The notes under the pieces were generated by a model that had not been told where the DNA came from, ran no database searches, and saw only the letters and a program-made list of their open reading frames with translations. Positions 8,525-17,870 of a stretch of DNA of 64,000 nt are shown piece by piece (positions within the stretch are counted from its first letter, which is position 1; the number at the start of each line of letters is the position of its first letter). The position numbers were made by a program, and so were the translations under genes. Source of the stretch: Marinisporobacter balticus (lineage in GTDB: Bacteria > Bacillota > Clostridia > Peptostreptococcales > Thermotaleaceae); contig NZ_SLWV01000001.1 of NCBI RefSeq assembly GCF_004345705.1, forward strand, positions 62,001-126,000. The letters are read 5' to 3'.

Positions 8525-8716
8525 TCACCTTATATCATAATCCTTCTTGATTTCATCTTTTAATTTTTCAACATATCCTTTGTGAACACCTAATTCATTC
8601 GCTATTTCTTCATCACAAAGTCCTGACTGAACCATATCGAGAAAATCATGAAAATCTATTTCTGAAAATTTATCCGTGTTTCTCTTACTAATATAATTCC
8701 CTACGCTTTTTTTCAT
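8525..8716 (-). CDS. Small helix-turn-helix protein of 63 residues
   Basis: A short ORF with a good GGGAGG ribosome binding site, ending six bases before hemZ. Residues about 35-55 (CDEEIANELGVHKGYVEKLK) look like a helix-turn-helix similar to the sigma-like or resolvase type, and the rest is charged and helical. It probably belongs to the hemZ transcript. A DNA-binding role is inferred from this motif only; no family name is certain. Confidence 0.7.
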   Translation of the reverse strand: MKKSVGNYISKRNTDKFSEIDFHDFLDMVQSGLCDEEIANELGVHKGYVEKLKDEIKKDYDIR

Positions 8717-8782
8717 GGTTCAACCTCCCAAAGAATTGATTTTATTCTTATTCTTTACACAATCCTTTAGGGATATTCACTT

Positions 8783-9406
8783 TTATTGATTTATAAATGG
8801 ATTATTTATGCGCTCTATACCTATAGATGAATAGGGTCCATGTCCAGGTAATACTTTTACTTCATCTTCAATTATTAGCAGTTTTCTTTTGATAGAATGG
8901 ATAATCTCTTCGAAAGAGCCCCCCTCTAAATCCGTTCTTCCAATAGAATTTGCAAAAAGTGTATCTCCTGAAAAAAGCATATCCTCTACCTTAATACAGA
9001 CACTTCCACGGGTATGTCCTGGGGTATGAATAATATGAAGTTTTAATTTTCCTAATTCTATAATTTCTCCGTCTGAAAGTAATCGATCTGCAACAATTTC
9101 TATATTAGGTCCACTCATCATATTTGATAAATTTTTATTGCCATCCTGAAGCATCTTTTCATCTTCTTTATGAACAAAAACAGGCGTATTTTCTTTTTCC
9201 TTTATTTGGGGTATGCCACCAATATGGTCTCCGTGTGCGTGGGTTAGTAGAATAAATGCTAAATCCAGACCTTTTTTTTCTATATAGCTCAACAATTCAT
9301 CCGCATCTCCACCAGGATCGATAATACAAGCTTTCTTTGTCTCTTCACAAGCCAGAATATAGCAATTAACAGCATAAATTCCTGCTGGAATTCTTTCTAA
9401 AATCAT
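8783..9406 (-). CDS. Metallo-beta-lactamase fold hydrolase (glyoxalase II-like)
   Basis: A 207-residue metallohydrolase with the signature THAHGDHIGG (about residue 54), a second histidine in IIHTPGHTRGS, the metal-bridging aspartate in LFSGDTLF, and a C-terminal VLPGHGP. This is the usual binuclear metal site of the YcbL/YqgX group (hydroxyacylglutathione hydrolase-like). Clostridia rarely use glutathione, so the thioester substrate is unknown. It follows dtd after 11 bases and belongs to the apt-relA-dtd string found in many Firmicutes. Confidence 0.9.
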   Translation of the reverse strand: MILERIPAGIYAVNCYILACEETKKACIIDPGGDADELLSYIEKKGLDLAFILLTHAHGDHIGGIPQIKEKENTPVFVHKEDEKMLQDGNKNLSNMMSGPNIEIVADRLLSDGEIIELGKLKLHIIHTPGHTRGSVCIKVEDMLFSGDTLFANSIGRTDLEGGSFEEIIHSIKRKLLIIEDEVKVLPGHGPYSSIGIERINNPFINQ

Positions 9407-9417
9407 TTTTTTTCCTC

Positions 9418-9867
9418 CTAAAAATTCTTCTTACTATCCATTAACATCGTTACAGGTCCATCATTGCAAAGGCTTACTTCCATATGGGCCCTAAAGACAC
9501 CTGTTTCCACTTTTATTCCATAAGTTTTACACTTTTCTACAAATTTCATATAAAGATCATTCGCCTTTTCAGGTTTTGCAGCGTTCATAAAATTAGGTCT
9601 TCTTCCTTTACGACAATCTCCAAGTAATGTAAACTGTGAAACTATAAGCATATCACCTCTAATGTCTAGAATGGAAAGATTCATTTTTTCAAATTCATCT
9701 TCAAATATTCTTAAGTTTACAATTTTTTCAGCCATGTATTCTAAATCTTTTTCTTCATCATCTTCTTCAACCCCTAGTAAAACCAAAAAACCTTTATCAA
9801 TTTCACCTAAAATACTTCCATCCACCATTACACTTGCACAGCTTACTCTTTGAATTACTGCTCTCAT
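9418..9867 (-). CDS. dtd: D-aminoacyl-tRNA deacylase
   Basis: Hydrolyses D-amino acids (and glycine mischarged on tRNA-Ala) from tRNA. The 149-residue length and start MRAVIQRVSCASV are typical. The cross-subunit Gly-cisPro motif (NxGPVT) is seen as NDGPVTML near the C-terminus, and the SQFTLLGDCRKGRRP motif near residue 77. Located directly downstream of relA, gap 23 bases. Confidence 0.96.
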   Translation of the reverse strand: MRAVIQRVSCASVMVDGSILGEIDKGFLVLLGVEEDDEEKDLEYMAEKIVNLRIFEDEFEKMNLSILDIRGDMLIVSQFTLLGDCRKGRRPNFMNAAKPEKANDLYMKFVEKCKTYGIKVETGVFRAHMEVSLCNDGPVTMLMDSKKNF

Positions 9868-9890
9868 TTTATACCTCCTTGCTTAAAAAA

Positions 9891-12077
9891 CTAAGATGTC
9901 ACACGATAAACATCTACTACACCTTGCATTGACTTAACCTTTTTAATCAATTTACTCAATTGTTCTATATTCGTAATTTCTATTGTCAAATTAACGATCG
10001 CCGTTTTATCCTTATTTGTTCTTGCATTAACTGCAGTTACAGTCAATTTAATGTCTGATAAAAAATTTGTAACCTCTGATAATAATCCTTTGCGATCCGT
10101 AGAAATAATTTGTATTTCTGTCTCATATGATTTTTGTTTATTTTCATCCCATTCAACTTCTATCAACCGATCTAAAGAATCTATACCTTTGAGCATATTC
10201 ACACAATCTGCCCGGTGAACAGAAACACCACGTCCCCTTGTGATAAAACCTACAATTTCATCTCCTGGAACTGGTGTACAACACTTTGAAAACCGCACAA
10301 GTATATTGTCTATTCCTTTTACTTTAACCCCTTGGGCATCTTTCTTTTCTTTCTTTGCTTTATCTTTATATTGTTTATTTTGCGTCACTACTTCTTCTAT
10401 AGATTTTTCCTCTTTTTGAATAGATTTATGCAGTTGTTTTAATTTGGGTATCACTTGATTCAGTAAAATCCCACCATAGCCAATCGCTGCATATAGATCT
10501 TCTATTGTATTTAATCTTAATTTTTTTATTAATTGATTCATCCATTGAGGTTTTGCTAGCTCATGTACTTCATAGCCATTTTTTTTAATCTCTTTCTCAA
10601 ACAGTTCTTTACCTTTTTCGATATTTTCTTCTTTTCGTTCTTTTTTGAACCATTGCCGTATTCTATTTTTTGCTTGTGTACTTTTAACAAACTTTAACCA
10701 ATCTCGGCTTGGTCCATGACTCTGTTTTGAAGTTAATACTTCCACAATGTTCCCATTCTTTAACTTATAATCAATGGGTACAATTCTGCCATTCACTTTG
10801 GCTCCTATGCAACTATTTCCAATTGCAGAATGAATTTTGTATGCAAAATCAATCGGTGTAGATCCAGCTGGAAGATCCACCACATCGCCTTTAGGGCTAA
10901 AGACAAAAACTTCATTTGTAAATAAATCTATTTTTAAAGACTCCATAAATTCTTTTGGATCTTTCATGTCTCTTTGCCACTCTAATAATTGACGCAACCA
11001 CCTTAGTTTATCATCTAGTTTATCTCCACTTTCCTCTTCGTCACCTTCATTACCCGCTTTGTACTTCCAATGGGCAGCAATACCATATTCTGCAATTCTG
11101 TGCATATCCCATGTTCGAATTTGGATTTCTAATGGCTCTCCATTCTGCCCGATAACAGTAGTATGAAGAGATTGATACATATTTGGCTTTGGCATGGCAA
11201 TATAATCTTTAAATCTACCTGGAATAGGTTTCCACATGGTATGTACCATTCCTAATGCACCATAACAATCTTTTACACTATGAACTAAAACACGCACAGC
11301 TGTTAAATCAAAGATTTCTTCAAATGATTTATGACGATAAACCATTTTTCTATAAATACTATAAAAATGTTTAGATCTTCCATTTATTTCACATTTTATA
11401 TTTAAATTTACTAACGCTTTTTTTAATTCCTGAATAACCTTATTAATATAGCTTTCTCTTTCTCCTCTTTTTTTTGCTACCTTATCTACTAAATCATAAT
11501 ATCCTTCTGGATCAATATAACGCAAACAAAGGTCTTCTAATTCCCACTTGATCTTAGATATCCCCAGCCTATGCGCTATAGGTGCATAAATTTCAATCGT
11601 CTCTACAGCTTTTTCTTTTTTCTTATTTTCATTCATATACTTCAAGGTTCTCATATTATGCAAACGATCTGCAAGCTTAATAATAATCACCCTTATGTCC
11701 TTTGCCATTGCAAGAAACATTTTTCTAAGGCTTTCTGCTTGTCTTTCTTCTTTTGTTTCATAAGTGAAACTTCCGAGTTTTGTTACCCCTTCTACTAAAA
11801 TAGCTACTTCTTCACTAAATTCATTTTTAATTTCATCATAATCATATCTCGTGTCTTCTATCACATCATGTAATAGACCCGCAACGATCGTTGCATCATC
11901 CATCTCAAGTTCTGCTAAAATTTTAGCAACTTCAACAGGATGAATGAAATATTTTTCACCCGATTTTCTTACTTGCCCTTCATGTGCAGCATCCGCAAAA
12001 TTATAGGCTTTTATAATAAACCTCATATTGCTATTTGGATTATATTGTTGTATTTGCGCTAATAGTTTCTCTAACAT
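9891..12077 (-). CDS. relA: Bifunctional (p)ppGpp synthetase/hydrolase
   Basis: Rel protein making and degrading the stringent-response alarmones. 728 residues, full length. Domains in order: HD hydrolase with HDVIEDT at about 70-76 (so hydrolysis is probably active), synthetase with the GRSKHFYSIYRKM and YQSLHTTV segments, TGS domain (VFVFSPKGDVVDLPAGST), a zinc-finger-like region with KCCTPVPGDEIVGFITRGRGVSVHRADC, and a C-terminal ACT domain. Between apt and dtd, as in most Firmicutes. Start ATG 12077. Confidence 0.97.
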   Translation of the reverse strand: MLEKLLAQIQQYNPNSNMRFIIKAYNFADAAHEGQVRKSGEKYFIHPVEVAKILAELEMDDATIVAGLLHDVIEDTRYDYDEIKNEFSEEVAILVEGVTKLGSFTYETKEERQAESLRKMFLAMAKDIRVIIIKLADRLHNMRTLKYMNENKKKEKAVETIEIYAPIAHRLGISKIKWELEDLCLRYIDPEGYYDLVDKVAKKRGERESYINKVIQELKKALVNLNIKCEINGRSKHFYSIYRKMVYRHKSFEEIFDLTAVRVLVHSVKDCYGALGMVHTMWKPIPGRFKDYIAMPKPNMYQSLHTTVIGQNGEPLEIQIRTWDMHRIAEYGIAAHWKYKAGNEGDEEESGDKLDDKLRWLRQLLEWQRDMKDPKEFMESLKIDLFTNEVFVFSPKGDVVDLPAGSTPIDFAYKIHSAIGNSCIGAKVNGRIVPIDYKLKNGNIVEVLTSKQSHGPSRDWLKFVKSTQAKNRIRQWFKKERKEENIEKGKELFEKEIKKNGYEVHELAKPQWMNQLIKKLRLNTIEDLYAAIGYGGILLNQVIPKLKQLHKSIQKEEKSIEEVVTQNKQYKDKAKKEKKDAQGVKVKGIDNILVRFSKCCTPVPGDEIVGFITRGRGVSVHRADCVNMLKGIDSLDRLIEVEWDENKQKSYETEIQIISTDRKGLLSEVTNFLSDIKLTVTAVNARTNKDKTAIVNLTIEITNIEQLSKLIKKVKSMQGVVDVYRVTS

Positions 12078-12193
12078 CTCATCACCCTATTTATCACTTT
12101 AGTATCAGTAAAATTATGTACATGTTCAAAATATTAAATTCATTATATAACAAATAAAATCAAAAACATAGTATTTCTTTTTCAAGCTATATA

Positions 12194-12221
12194 AAAGAAG
12201 TGGTTGGATCCCCAACCACTA
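12194..12221 (-). terminator. Terminator after apt
   Basis: AGTGGTTGG/CCAACCACT hairpin (12199-12220) followed on the minus strand by TTCTTTTAT. It overlaps the apt stop codon. Confidence 0.75.
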
Positions 12222-12734
12222 TTTATACTGAATCAAAGATTTTACATCATAACCTTTTAAAGTTTCTCTCCCTTTTAAGTAAGTTAGTTCCATCAGACAT
12301 AGTATGCCCACAACCTCCCCACCTAATTGTTCCACTAATTTCACAGTTGAGCGTAGTGTTCCTCCTGTTGCAAGTAAATCATCTGTAATGATTACCCTTT
12401 GCCCAGGTTTTATAGCATCTTTATGCATTTCTAAAGCATCACTACCATATTCTAAGTCATATTCATGTTTTATTGTTTCAGCAGGCAATTTCCCTGGCTT
12501 TCTCACGGGTATGAATCCTTTTTTAGTGGCATAAGATAGAGGTGTTCCAACAATAAAACCTCTAGATTCTGGTCCAACAATTAAGTCAAATTCTTTATCT
12601 TCAATAGTTTTTACCAATTGATCTATCATATCATGAAAAGCTTCTCCATCTTTTAGAAGGGTTGTAATATCCTTAAAACTAATTCCTTTCTCTGGATAGT
12701 CCTCAATTTCCCTTATTTTCTCTTTTAAATTCAT
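12219..12734 (-). CDS. apt: Adenine phosphoribosyltransferase
   Basis: Purine salvage enzyme that converts adenine and PRPP to AMP. 171 residues. The PRPP-binding loop VIITDDLLATGGTL (about residue 115) and the flexible-loop/GPESRGFIVG motif (about residue 54) are clear, as is the N-terminal DYPEKGISFKDIT. It sits between secF and relA, with its own promoter at 12845-12873 and a terminator directly after it. Confidence 0.97.
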   Translation of the reverse strand: MNLKEKIREIEDYPEKGISFKDITTLLKDGEAFHDMIDQLVKTIEDKEFDLIVGPESRGFIVGTPLSYATKKGFIPVRKPGKLPAETIKHEYDLEYGSDALEMHKDAIKPGQRVIITDDLLATGGTLRSTVKLVEQLGGEVVGILCLMELTYLKGRETLKGYDVKSLIQYK

Positions 12735-12844
12735 TAAAAACGCCTCCCTTATTTATCCACAAACCCAGTTGATACTTTATTACACAACATTAACCTTTCA
12801 AATTAACCTACTTTCAATCATATATAATTTCACATATACAATTT

Positions 12845-12873
12845 ATTATATGACATATTATAAGCCTATTCAA
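12845..12873 (-). promoter_or_regulatory. Likely SigA promoter of apt
   Basis: TTGAAT (12868-12873), 17-base spacer, TATAAT (12845-12850) on the minus strand, just downstream of the secF terminator. The transcript would have a leader of about 100 bases. Confidence 0.7.
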
Positions 12874-12887
12874 GGATAATCCAAAAT

Positions 12888-12923
12888 AAAAAAATAGTGA
12901 CCCCAAAGGTATCACTATTTTTT
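12888..12923 (-). terminator. Terminator after secF
   Basis: AAAAATAGTGATACC/GGTCACTATTTTTTT hairpin with a T run on the minus strand, placed just after the secF stop. Confidence 0.85.
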
Positions 12924-12935
12924 ATAAATTTATTC

Positions 12936-13817
12936 TTAATTTGCATCATATCTTCCCCTACGAACTTCCCAGTTTTTCCATGAAACCCAAATCGGACTTG
13001 CAATAAATATAGAAGAGTATGTTCCTGTTATAATTCCTGCTACTAATGGAAGTGCAAATTCTCTTATAGACTCTACGCCAAAAATATATAACGCAGTAAT
13101 GGTTATTAAAGTTGTTAAAGAAGTATTAATAGATCTTCTGATCGTTTGGTTAATACTTGTATCTACGATCTCAGTGTAGTTTTTCTTTTTCATAAATTTA
13201 ATATTTTCTCTTATTCTATCAAAAACAACAATGGTATCATTGATAGAATATCCAACAATTGTTAACATGGCTGCTACAAAAGAACTATTCACTGGAATTC
13301 TAAAGATGGCAAATATAGCAAGTACGACTAAAATATCATGGATCAATGTGATAATAGCTGATGCACCAAATTTGAACTCAAATCTAAAAGTGATATATAT
13401 CAGCATGCCTAAAGATGCAATGGCAACAGATAAAAGCGCCTTGCTTTGTATTTCTTTTCCAATCGACGGACCAAATTGTTCTGCTGCTCTAAGGTCATTA
13501 TCTTTCAAATTATATTTTTCTTTAAAAGCTTCAAATATTTCTTGTCTTGCATTATTATCTAAATCCTTTTTCGTTTTGATCATAATTTCTTGCTTTTCTT
13601 CCCCTACATGAAGAATATCTGCTTTCAAGTCAAATTTTGATGTGATCTGCTTCACTTCATCAACAGCTACTTCTTTCCCTAAATGGATCTGCATCATCGT
13701 TCCACCGGTAAAATCTATTCCTAAATTAAATCCCTGAACCATTCCCATTATCAACCCAATAACAATAATAGCAATAGAAAGGCTAAACCATAATTTCTTT
13801 TTTTCAATTACCTTCAT
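12936..13817 (-). CDS. secF: Protein translocase subunit SecF
   Basis: RND-family subunit that uses the proton or sodium gradient to pull proteins through SecYEG. 293 residues, six membrane segments. N-terminal FNLGIDFTGGTMMQI is the classical SecF motif; the TM core contains TIVGYSINDTIVVFDRIREN. Separate from secD with an 18-base gap, and yajC lies 3 kb upstream on the same strand. Confidence 0.96.
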   Translation of the reverse strand: MKVIEKKKLWFSLSIAIIVIGLIMGMVQGFNLGIDFTGGTMMQIHLGKEVAVDEVKQITSKFDLKADILHVGEEKQEIMIKTKKDLDNNARQEIFEAFKEKYNLKDNDLRAAEQFGPSIGKEIQSKALLSVAIASLGMLIYITFRFEFKFGASAIITLIHDILVVLAIFAIFRIPVNSSFVAAMLTIVGYSINDTIVVFDRIRENIKFMKKKNYTEIVDTSINQTIRRSINTSLTTLITITALYIFGVESIREFALPLVAGIITGTYSSIFIASPIWVSWKNWEVRRGRYDAN

Positions 13818-13835
13818 TATCCTATACTCCCCTTT

Positions 13836-15098
13836 CTATGCTCCATATAATTTTGTATTCTTAAATATGTCAATACTAATAAATAGCTTTAATAAGAATT
13901 TTGTTACAATAACAGCTGTAAACATACTTGCCGCAACACTGATCATTAACGTTACCGCAAAACCTCTAATCGTTCCTGATCCAAATTGATAAAGAACAAA
14001 TCCTGCAATCACAGTTGTTACATTAGAGTCTAGTATTGTAGTTAACGCCTTAGAAAATCCAGAGCTTACTGCTGCTCTAAGGGTTTTCCCATTTCTAATT
14101 TCCTCTTTTATTCTCTCAAATATAATCACATTTGCATCAACAGCCATACCAATCCCTAAAATCAAACCTGCTATACCAGGTAATGTAAGGACTGCACCAA
14201 AACCTACCAATACATAAAGCACAATTAATATATAAATTAATAAAGCAATATTCGCAATAAATCCTGGTACTCTATAATAAATAAGCATAAAAAGGAATAC
14301 CAAAGCAATCCCTATTCCTGCAGCATATATACTTTTATTTAAAGAATCCATTCCAAGTGTAGGTCCTATAACAGACGTTTGTACTTCAGTTAACGTAACA
14401 GGTAGTGCCCCGCCTCTAATAAGGGCTGACAATCTAGATGCCTCTTCAATTGTAAAATTCCCTGTAATAGATGCTCTTCCATTTGCAATCTCATCTGAAA
14501 CAGCTGGAGCAGATATAATTTCTTTATCTAGTACAATACCGATAATTCTTTCTGGTGAACCTTGGGGGTGTGATGCGGCTTCTTTTGTAGCTTTTTGAAA
14601 AAGCTCTGCTCCTTCACTAGTAAACTCTAATGAAACAGAAGGAATATTCCCTCTATCCTTTTCAAATCCCACTTCTGAATTTTTCACTTGCTCACCCGTT
14701 AGTATTACTTCACCTTTTGCATTTATAAATTGTAGCTGGGCTACTGTTCCTAACGACGCAATTGCTTCTTGCGCATTTTTCACCCCCGGTAGCTCCACTC
14801 TTATTCTTTTTGTTCCTTCTCTCATAACATTAGGTTCTGTTAAACCCATTGCATTCACTCTTCGCTCTATAACTTCTTTTGTCTGATTCATAATCTTATC
14901 CAATTCTTTTCCAGTCGTATCTGTTTGTGCTTCTAAAACAACAAAGACACCACCCTTTAAATCAAGTCCTAACTTCATCATTTGTTTAATTGAACTTACT
15001 TTAACATTGCCAACTTCAAGCCCCTTCATTCCAGCGACAGCTCCTGTAGCAACAATGGCAATAATCAATAGCAAGATGATTGCATTTTTCATTTTCAT
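13836..15098 (-). CDS. secD: Protein translocase subunit SecD
   Basis: Partner of SecF. Start chosen at ATG 15098 because AGGAGGACAAGAAGTT precedes it; the open frame goes further upstream to 15167 but lacks such a site. About 420 residues: one N-terminal membrane segment, the MKLGLDLKGGVFVVLEA motif, the periplasmic-type domain with the RVELPGVKNAQEA region, and the RND core GIGMAVDANVIIFERIKEE. Shorter than E. coli SecD (615) but normal for Clostridia. Confidence 0.95.
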   Translation of the reverse strand: MKMKNAIILLLIIAIVATGAVAGMKGLEVGNVKVSSIKQMMKLGLDLKGGVFVVLEAQTDTTGKELDKIMNQTKEVIERRVNAMGLTEPNVMREGTKRIRVELPGVKNAQEAIASLGTVAQLQFINAKGEVILTGEQVKNSEVGFEKDRGNIPSVSLEFTSEGAELFQKATKEAASHPQGSPERIIGIVLDKEIISAPAVSDEIANGRASITGNFTIEEASRLSALIRGGALPVTLTEVQTSVIGPTLGMDSLNKSIYAAGIGIALVFLFMLIYYRVPGFIANIALLIYILIVLYVLVGFGAVLTLPGIAGLILGIGMAVDANVIIFERIKEEIRNGKTLRAAVSSGFSKALTTILDSNVTTVIAGFVLYQFGSGTIRGFAVTLMISVAASMFTAVIVTKFLLKLFISIDIFKNTKLYGA

Positions 15099-15186
15099 AA
15101 CTTCTTGTCCTCCTTTTTTACTCATAAAAGTATTATATACCTTGTATGAAATGTGGTCAATCCTCATAGAAGGATAATTTATCCAC

Positions 15187-15693
15187 CTATTTATTTCTAT
15201 GTTTATTTGCTAATGCGACATAGTTTATTGCAGATTTTTTTAGCTTTTTTCTATCTTCTTCTGTCAATTCTCTCACTACTTTTGCAGGTGAACCCATAAC
15301 TAATGTATTAGAGGGAATCTTTTTCCCGGGAGGAACAATAGACCCTGCTGCAATTATTACATTTTCACCAATTTCAGCACCATTAAGTATAATGGCACCC
15401 ATTCCTACTAATACATTGTTACCAACCTTACATGCATGTACAATAGCGTTATGCCCTATAGTCACATTATCTCCAATAATCGTTGGAAAATCTTTTGCAA
15501 TGTGTACAGTGCAATTATCTTGTATATTGGTGTTTTCTCCAATAGTGATATAATTATCATCTCCACGAATAACGGTTCCATACCAAACATTTACATTTTC
15601 TTTCAATTTTACTTTTCCTATAATTGTTGCATTTTCAGCTACGTAGCAACTTGGATGAATTTCTGGCATAATTTCTTCATATGCTATAATCAT
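15187..15693 (-). CDS. Gamma-carbonic anhydrase/hexapeptide repeat protein
   Basis: A 168-residue left-handed beta-helix protein with many hexapeptide repeats (IxGKVKLKENVNVWYGTVIRGDDNYITIGENTNIQDN) and histidines in the positions known for gamma-carbonic anhydrases (VHIA, GHNAIVHAC). It resembles the YrdA/PaaY group, many of which have weak or unproven carbonic anhydrase activity. Located between secD and the SCIFF maturase gene, start ATG 15693 after GGAGGG. Confidence 0.85.
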   Translation of the reverse strand: MIIAYEEIMPEIHPSCYVAENATIIGKVKLKENVNVWYGTVIRGDDNYITIGENTNIQDNCTVHIAKDFPTIIGDNVTIGHNAIVHACKVGNNVLVGMGAIILNGAEIGENVIIAAGSIVPPGKKIPSNTLVMGSPAKVVRELTEEDRKKLKKSAINYVALANKHRNK

Positions 15694-15703
15694 GTTTTCC
15701 CTC

Positions 15704-17056
15704 CTATTGATTCATTAATTTTGCTTGGATTACCAAGGAACACTCTATTCTTTTTTTCTCCATTTCGCATCCTAATTCATAAGGCTTATGAATATCATGA
15801 TTAAAATTGTACGCATTAGCATGACACCCACCGCTACAATAAAACTTTGCCCAACAGTTATTACACTTTTCTTTATTATATACATGCGCATTGCTAAAAT
15901 CTACTTGTGTGCATTTCTTGATACTGCCTTCCGTTACATTTCCCATAAGAAAATCTTCATCTCCTACAAACTGATGGCATGGATAAATATCTCCTTCTGG
16001 CGTAATTGCCAAATACTCTGATCCTGCTCCACATCCTGACAATCTTTTGACTACACAAGGTCCTTGATCTAAATCTAGCATAAAGTGAAAAAATGTAAAT
16101 CCATTTCCTTCTTTTTGTCTTTTTATATATTCATTTGTAAGCACTTCATATTGATTAAAAATAGTTTCTAGATCTTCTTCTTTAATTGCATAGTCATAAC
16201 AATCTTCCGTTACTACTGGTTCAACAGATGTATTGTCAAATCCTAAATCTGCTAAGTGTAATACATCCTTTGAGAAATCCAAATTTTCTTTTGTAAAGGT
16301 ACCCCGAACAAAATAGCTCTTTCCATTTCTTATTTTCGCCATTTTTAAAAACTTAGGGACGATTATATCATAGGTACCACTTCCATTTACTGTATATCTC
16401 ATGTTATCATTTACTTCTTTTCTTCCATCTATACTTAATACTACATTGTCCATATTTTCATTAATATATTGCATATTTTCATCATTTAATAATACACCAT
16501 TTGTAGTGATTGTAAACCTAAATCTCTTCTTACTTTCTTTTTCTCTGCTTCTTCCATAGGCAACTAATTTTTTAACAACATCAAAATTCATGAGTGGTTC
16601 TCCACCAAAGAAATCGACCTCAAGGTTTCTTCTACTACCTGAATTCTCTATCAAAAAATCTAATGCTTTCTTTCCCACTTCTTCACTCATCAAACTTCTT
16701 TGTCCTTTAAAGTCCCCTTGGGAAGCAAAACAATATTTACATAAAAGATTACAATCATGCGCTATATGCAAGCATAATGCTTTTACAACAGGTTGTCTAT
16801 TTTTAAATGCTGGATGATTTACGTAAGTATCTTCAGTAAATAATAATCCCTCATTTTCCAAAGTTTTTATTTCATATATCGCTTCTACTAGCTGTTCTTT
16901 TTTGTATTTGTCACCAAACTGTTCTATGATTTCTTCTACAGTTTTTTCTTTATAACCGTCTAAAATATCATATACAATTTTATCTATCACATGAACAGCA
17001 CCACTATTTACATCTAATACAATCCTTGTATCGTCTTGCGTAAACTTGTGTATCAT
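15704..17056 (-). CDS. scfB: Radical SAM maturase of the SCIFF peptide
   Basis: Radical SAM/SPASM enzyme that forms thioether cross-links in the small six-cysteine peptide encoded just upstream at 17135-17275. 450 residues. The N-terminal part resembles a peptide-recognition (RRE/PqqD-like) region starting with MIHKFTQDDTRIVLDVNSGA. The SAM motif is CNLLCKYC (C102, C106, C109). The C-terminal SPASM part has several cysteines (CGAGSEYLAITPEGDIYPC, CNNCWAKFYCSGGC) for two extra iron-sulfur clusters. Start ATG 17056 follows GGAGG. The peptide-maturase pair is nearly universal in Clostridia, which supports both calls. Confidence 0.95.
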   Translation of the reverse strand: MIHKFTQDDTRIVLDVNSGAVHVIDKIVYDILDGYKEKTVEEIIEQFGDKYKKEQLVEAIYEIKTLENEGLLFTEDTYVNHPAFKNRQPVVKALCLHIAHDCNLLCKYCFASQGDFKGQRSLMSEEVGKKALDFLIENSGSRRNLEVDFFGGEPLMNFDVVKKLVAYGRSREKESKKRFRFTITTNGVLLNDENMQYINENMDNVVLSIDGRKEVNDNMRYTVNGSGTYDIIVPKFLKMAKIRNGKSYFVRGTFTKENLDFSKDVLHLADLGFDNTSVEPVVTEDCYDYAIKEEDLETIFNQYEVLTNEYIKRQKEGNGFTFFHFMLDLDQGPCVVKRLSGCGAGSEYLAITPEGDIYPCHQFVGDEDFLMGNVTEGSIKKCTQVDFSNAHVYNKEKCNNCWAKFYCSGGCHANAYNFNHDIHKPYELGCEMEKKRIECSLVIQAKLMNQ

Positions 17057-17134
17057 TTATGATCCTCCTTTATTTTAAAACACAATACATTTAAAAAACA
17101 GTAATATTGGCATATTACTGTTTCTTAATATGTA

Positions 17135-17275
17135 TTATTTATTTTCACACGCTTGGTTAGCTACTGTACAAGAAGTCTTACATGCTGATTGACATGAAGT
17201 TTGACATTCCCCACAGCCACCTTTAACAGCGCTTTCTTTTAGTGTAGCTTTTGTCAATGTCTTAATATGCTTCAT
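17135..17275 (-). CDS. scfA: SCIFF six-cysteine ranthipeptide precursor
   Basis: A 46-residue peptide starting MKHIKTLTKATLKESAVKGG and then a cysteine-rich core with six cysteines in about 23 residues (CGEC, TSC, SAC, TSC, then a last C before the end). This is the SCIFF pattern (six cysteines in forty-five residues). It sits about 80 bases upstream of the matching radical SAM maturase and has a GGGGG ribosome binding site and its own promoter at 17309-17336. Product: a thioether-linked ranthipeptide of the ribosomally made, modified peptide class; its biological role is not settled. Confidence 0.95.
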   Translation of the reverse strand: MKHIKTLTKATLKESAVKGGCGECQTSCQSACKTSCTVANQACENK

Positions 17276-17308
17276 ACTACTTTCCCCCTCTAGAATGATT
17301 TCAACTAA

Positions 17309-17336
17309 ATTATAACATAAAGGCGTTTGTTATCAA
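17309..17336 (-). promoter_or_regulatory. Likely SigA promoter of scfA-scfB
   Basis: TTGATA (17331-17336), 16-base spacer, TATAAT (17309-17314) with a TG one base upstream of the -10, on the minus strand, about 35 bases before the scfA start. Confidence 0.65.
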
Positions 17337-17342
17337 AGATAT

Positions 17343-17738
17343 TTATTTTAAATTTACCCCGATCATTCCACCAACCCCACCTGACACAATCCCGATTATA
17401 CTTTTTACAAGAACCGTTCTTCCTATTGTAAAATCAGCAATCAGTACCCAACTCATGAAAATAATCAGCATGACATAAATCAATCCTACCAATGCACCAT
17501 TAAACCAACCTTTTTTTTTCATCTTTGATCCTGTAACCATGCCACATGTTAAACTACTTATAACCATGGTAATTGAAACAACTATGGGTATAATTGACTC
17601 TGAAATATTCGTATAAGTAATCAAAAGTGCTACAATGATAAGTATAAACAAAGCAACAATGCATGCAAAAAGTATCGCTTTCACATAAACCCCTACAACA
17701 CTGCCTCTACCTGTTTCTATATTATTTTTGGCTTTCAC
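17343..17738 (-). CDS. TIGR04086 family membrane protein
   Basis: A 131-residue membrane protein with four predicted hydrophobic segments (ILFACIVALFILIIVALLIT; IVVSITMVISSLTCGMVTG; NGALVGLIYVMLIIFMSWV; a C-terminal GIVSGGVGGMIG). The position between yajC and the SCIFF pair is where TIGR04086 proteins are found in Clostridia. Function unknown. GTG start at 17738, with GGGGGTGAAGGG upstream. Confidence 0.75.
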   Translation of the reverse strand: MKAKNNIETGRGSVVGVYVKAILFACIVALFILIIVALLITYTNISESIIPIVVSITMVISSLTCGMVTGSKMKKKGWFNGALVGLIYVMLIIFMSWVLIADFTIGRTVLVKSIIGIVSGGVGGMIGVNLK

Positions 17739-17836
17739 CCCTTCACCCCCAAAAGCATTCTTATAGCATATTTATGCTCCATTCTTAAAAATATTACAGC
17801 AATATAAGAACCCTTTAGTTTCTTTAAAATATTCAA

Positions 17837-17868
17837 AAAAAAGATGCCCTAAAGGTCATCTTTTTTCA
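17837..17868 (-). terminator. Terminator after yajC
   Basis: AAAAAGATGACCTTTAGGGCATCTTTTTTT hairpin on the minus strand, three bases after the yajC stop; strong poly-T. Confidence 0.85.
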
Positions 17869-17870
17869 CA

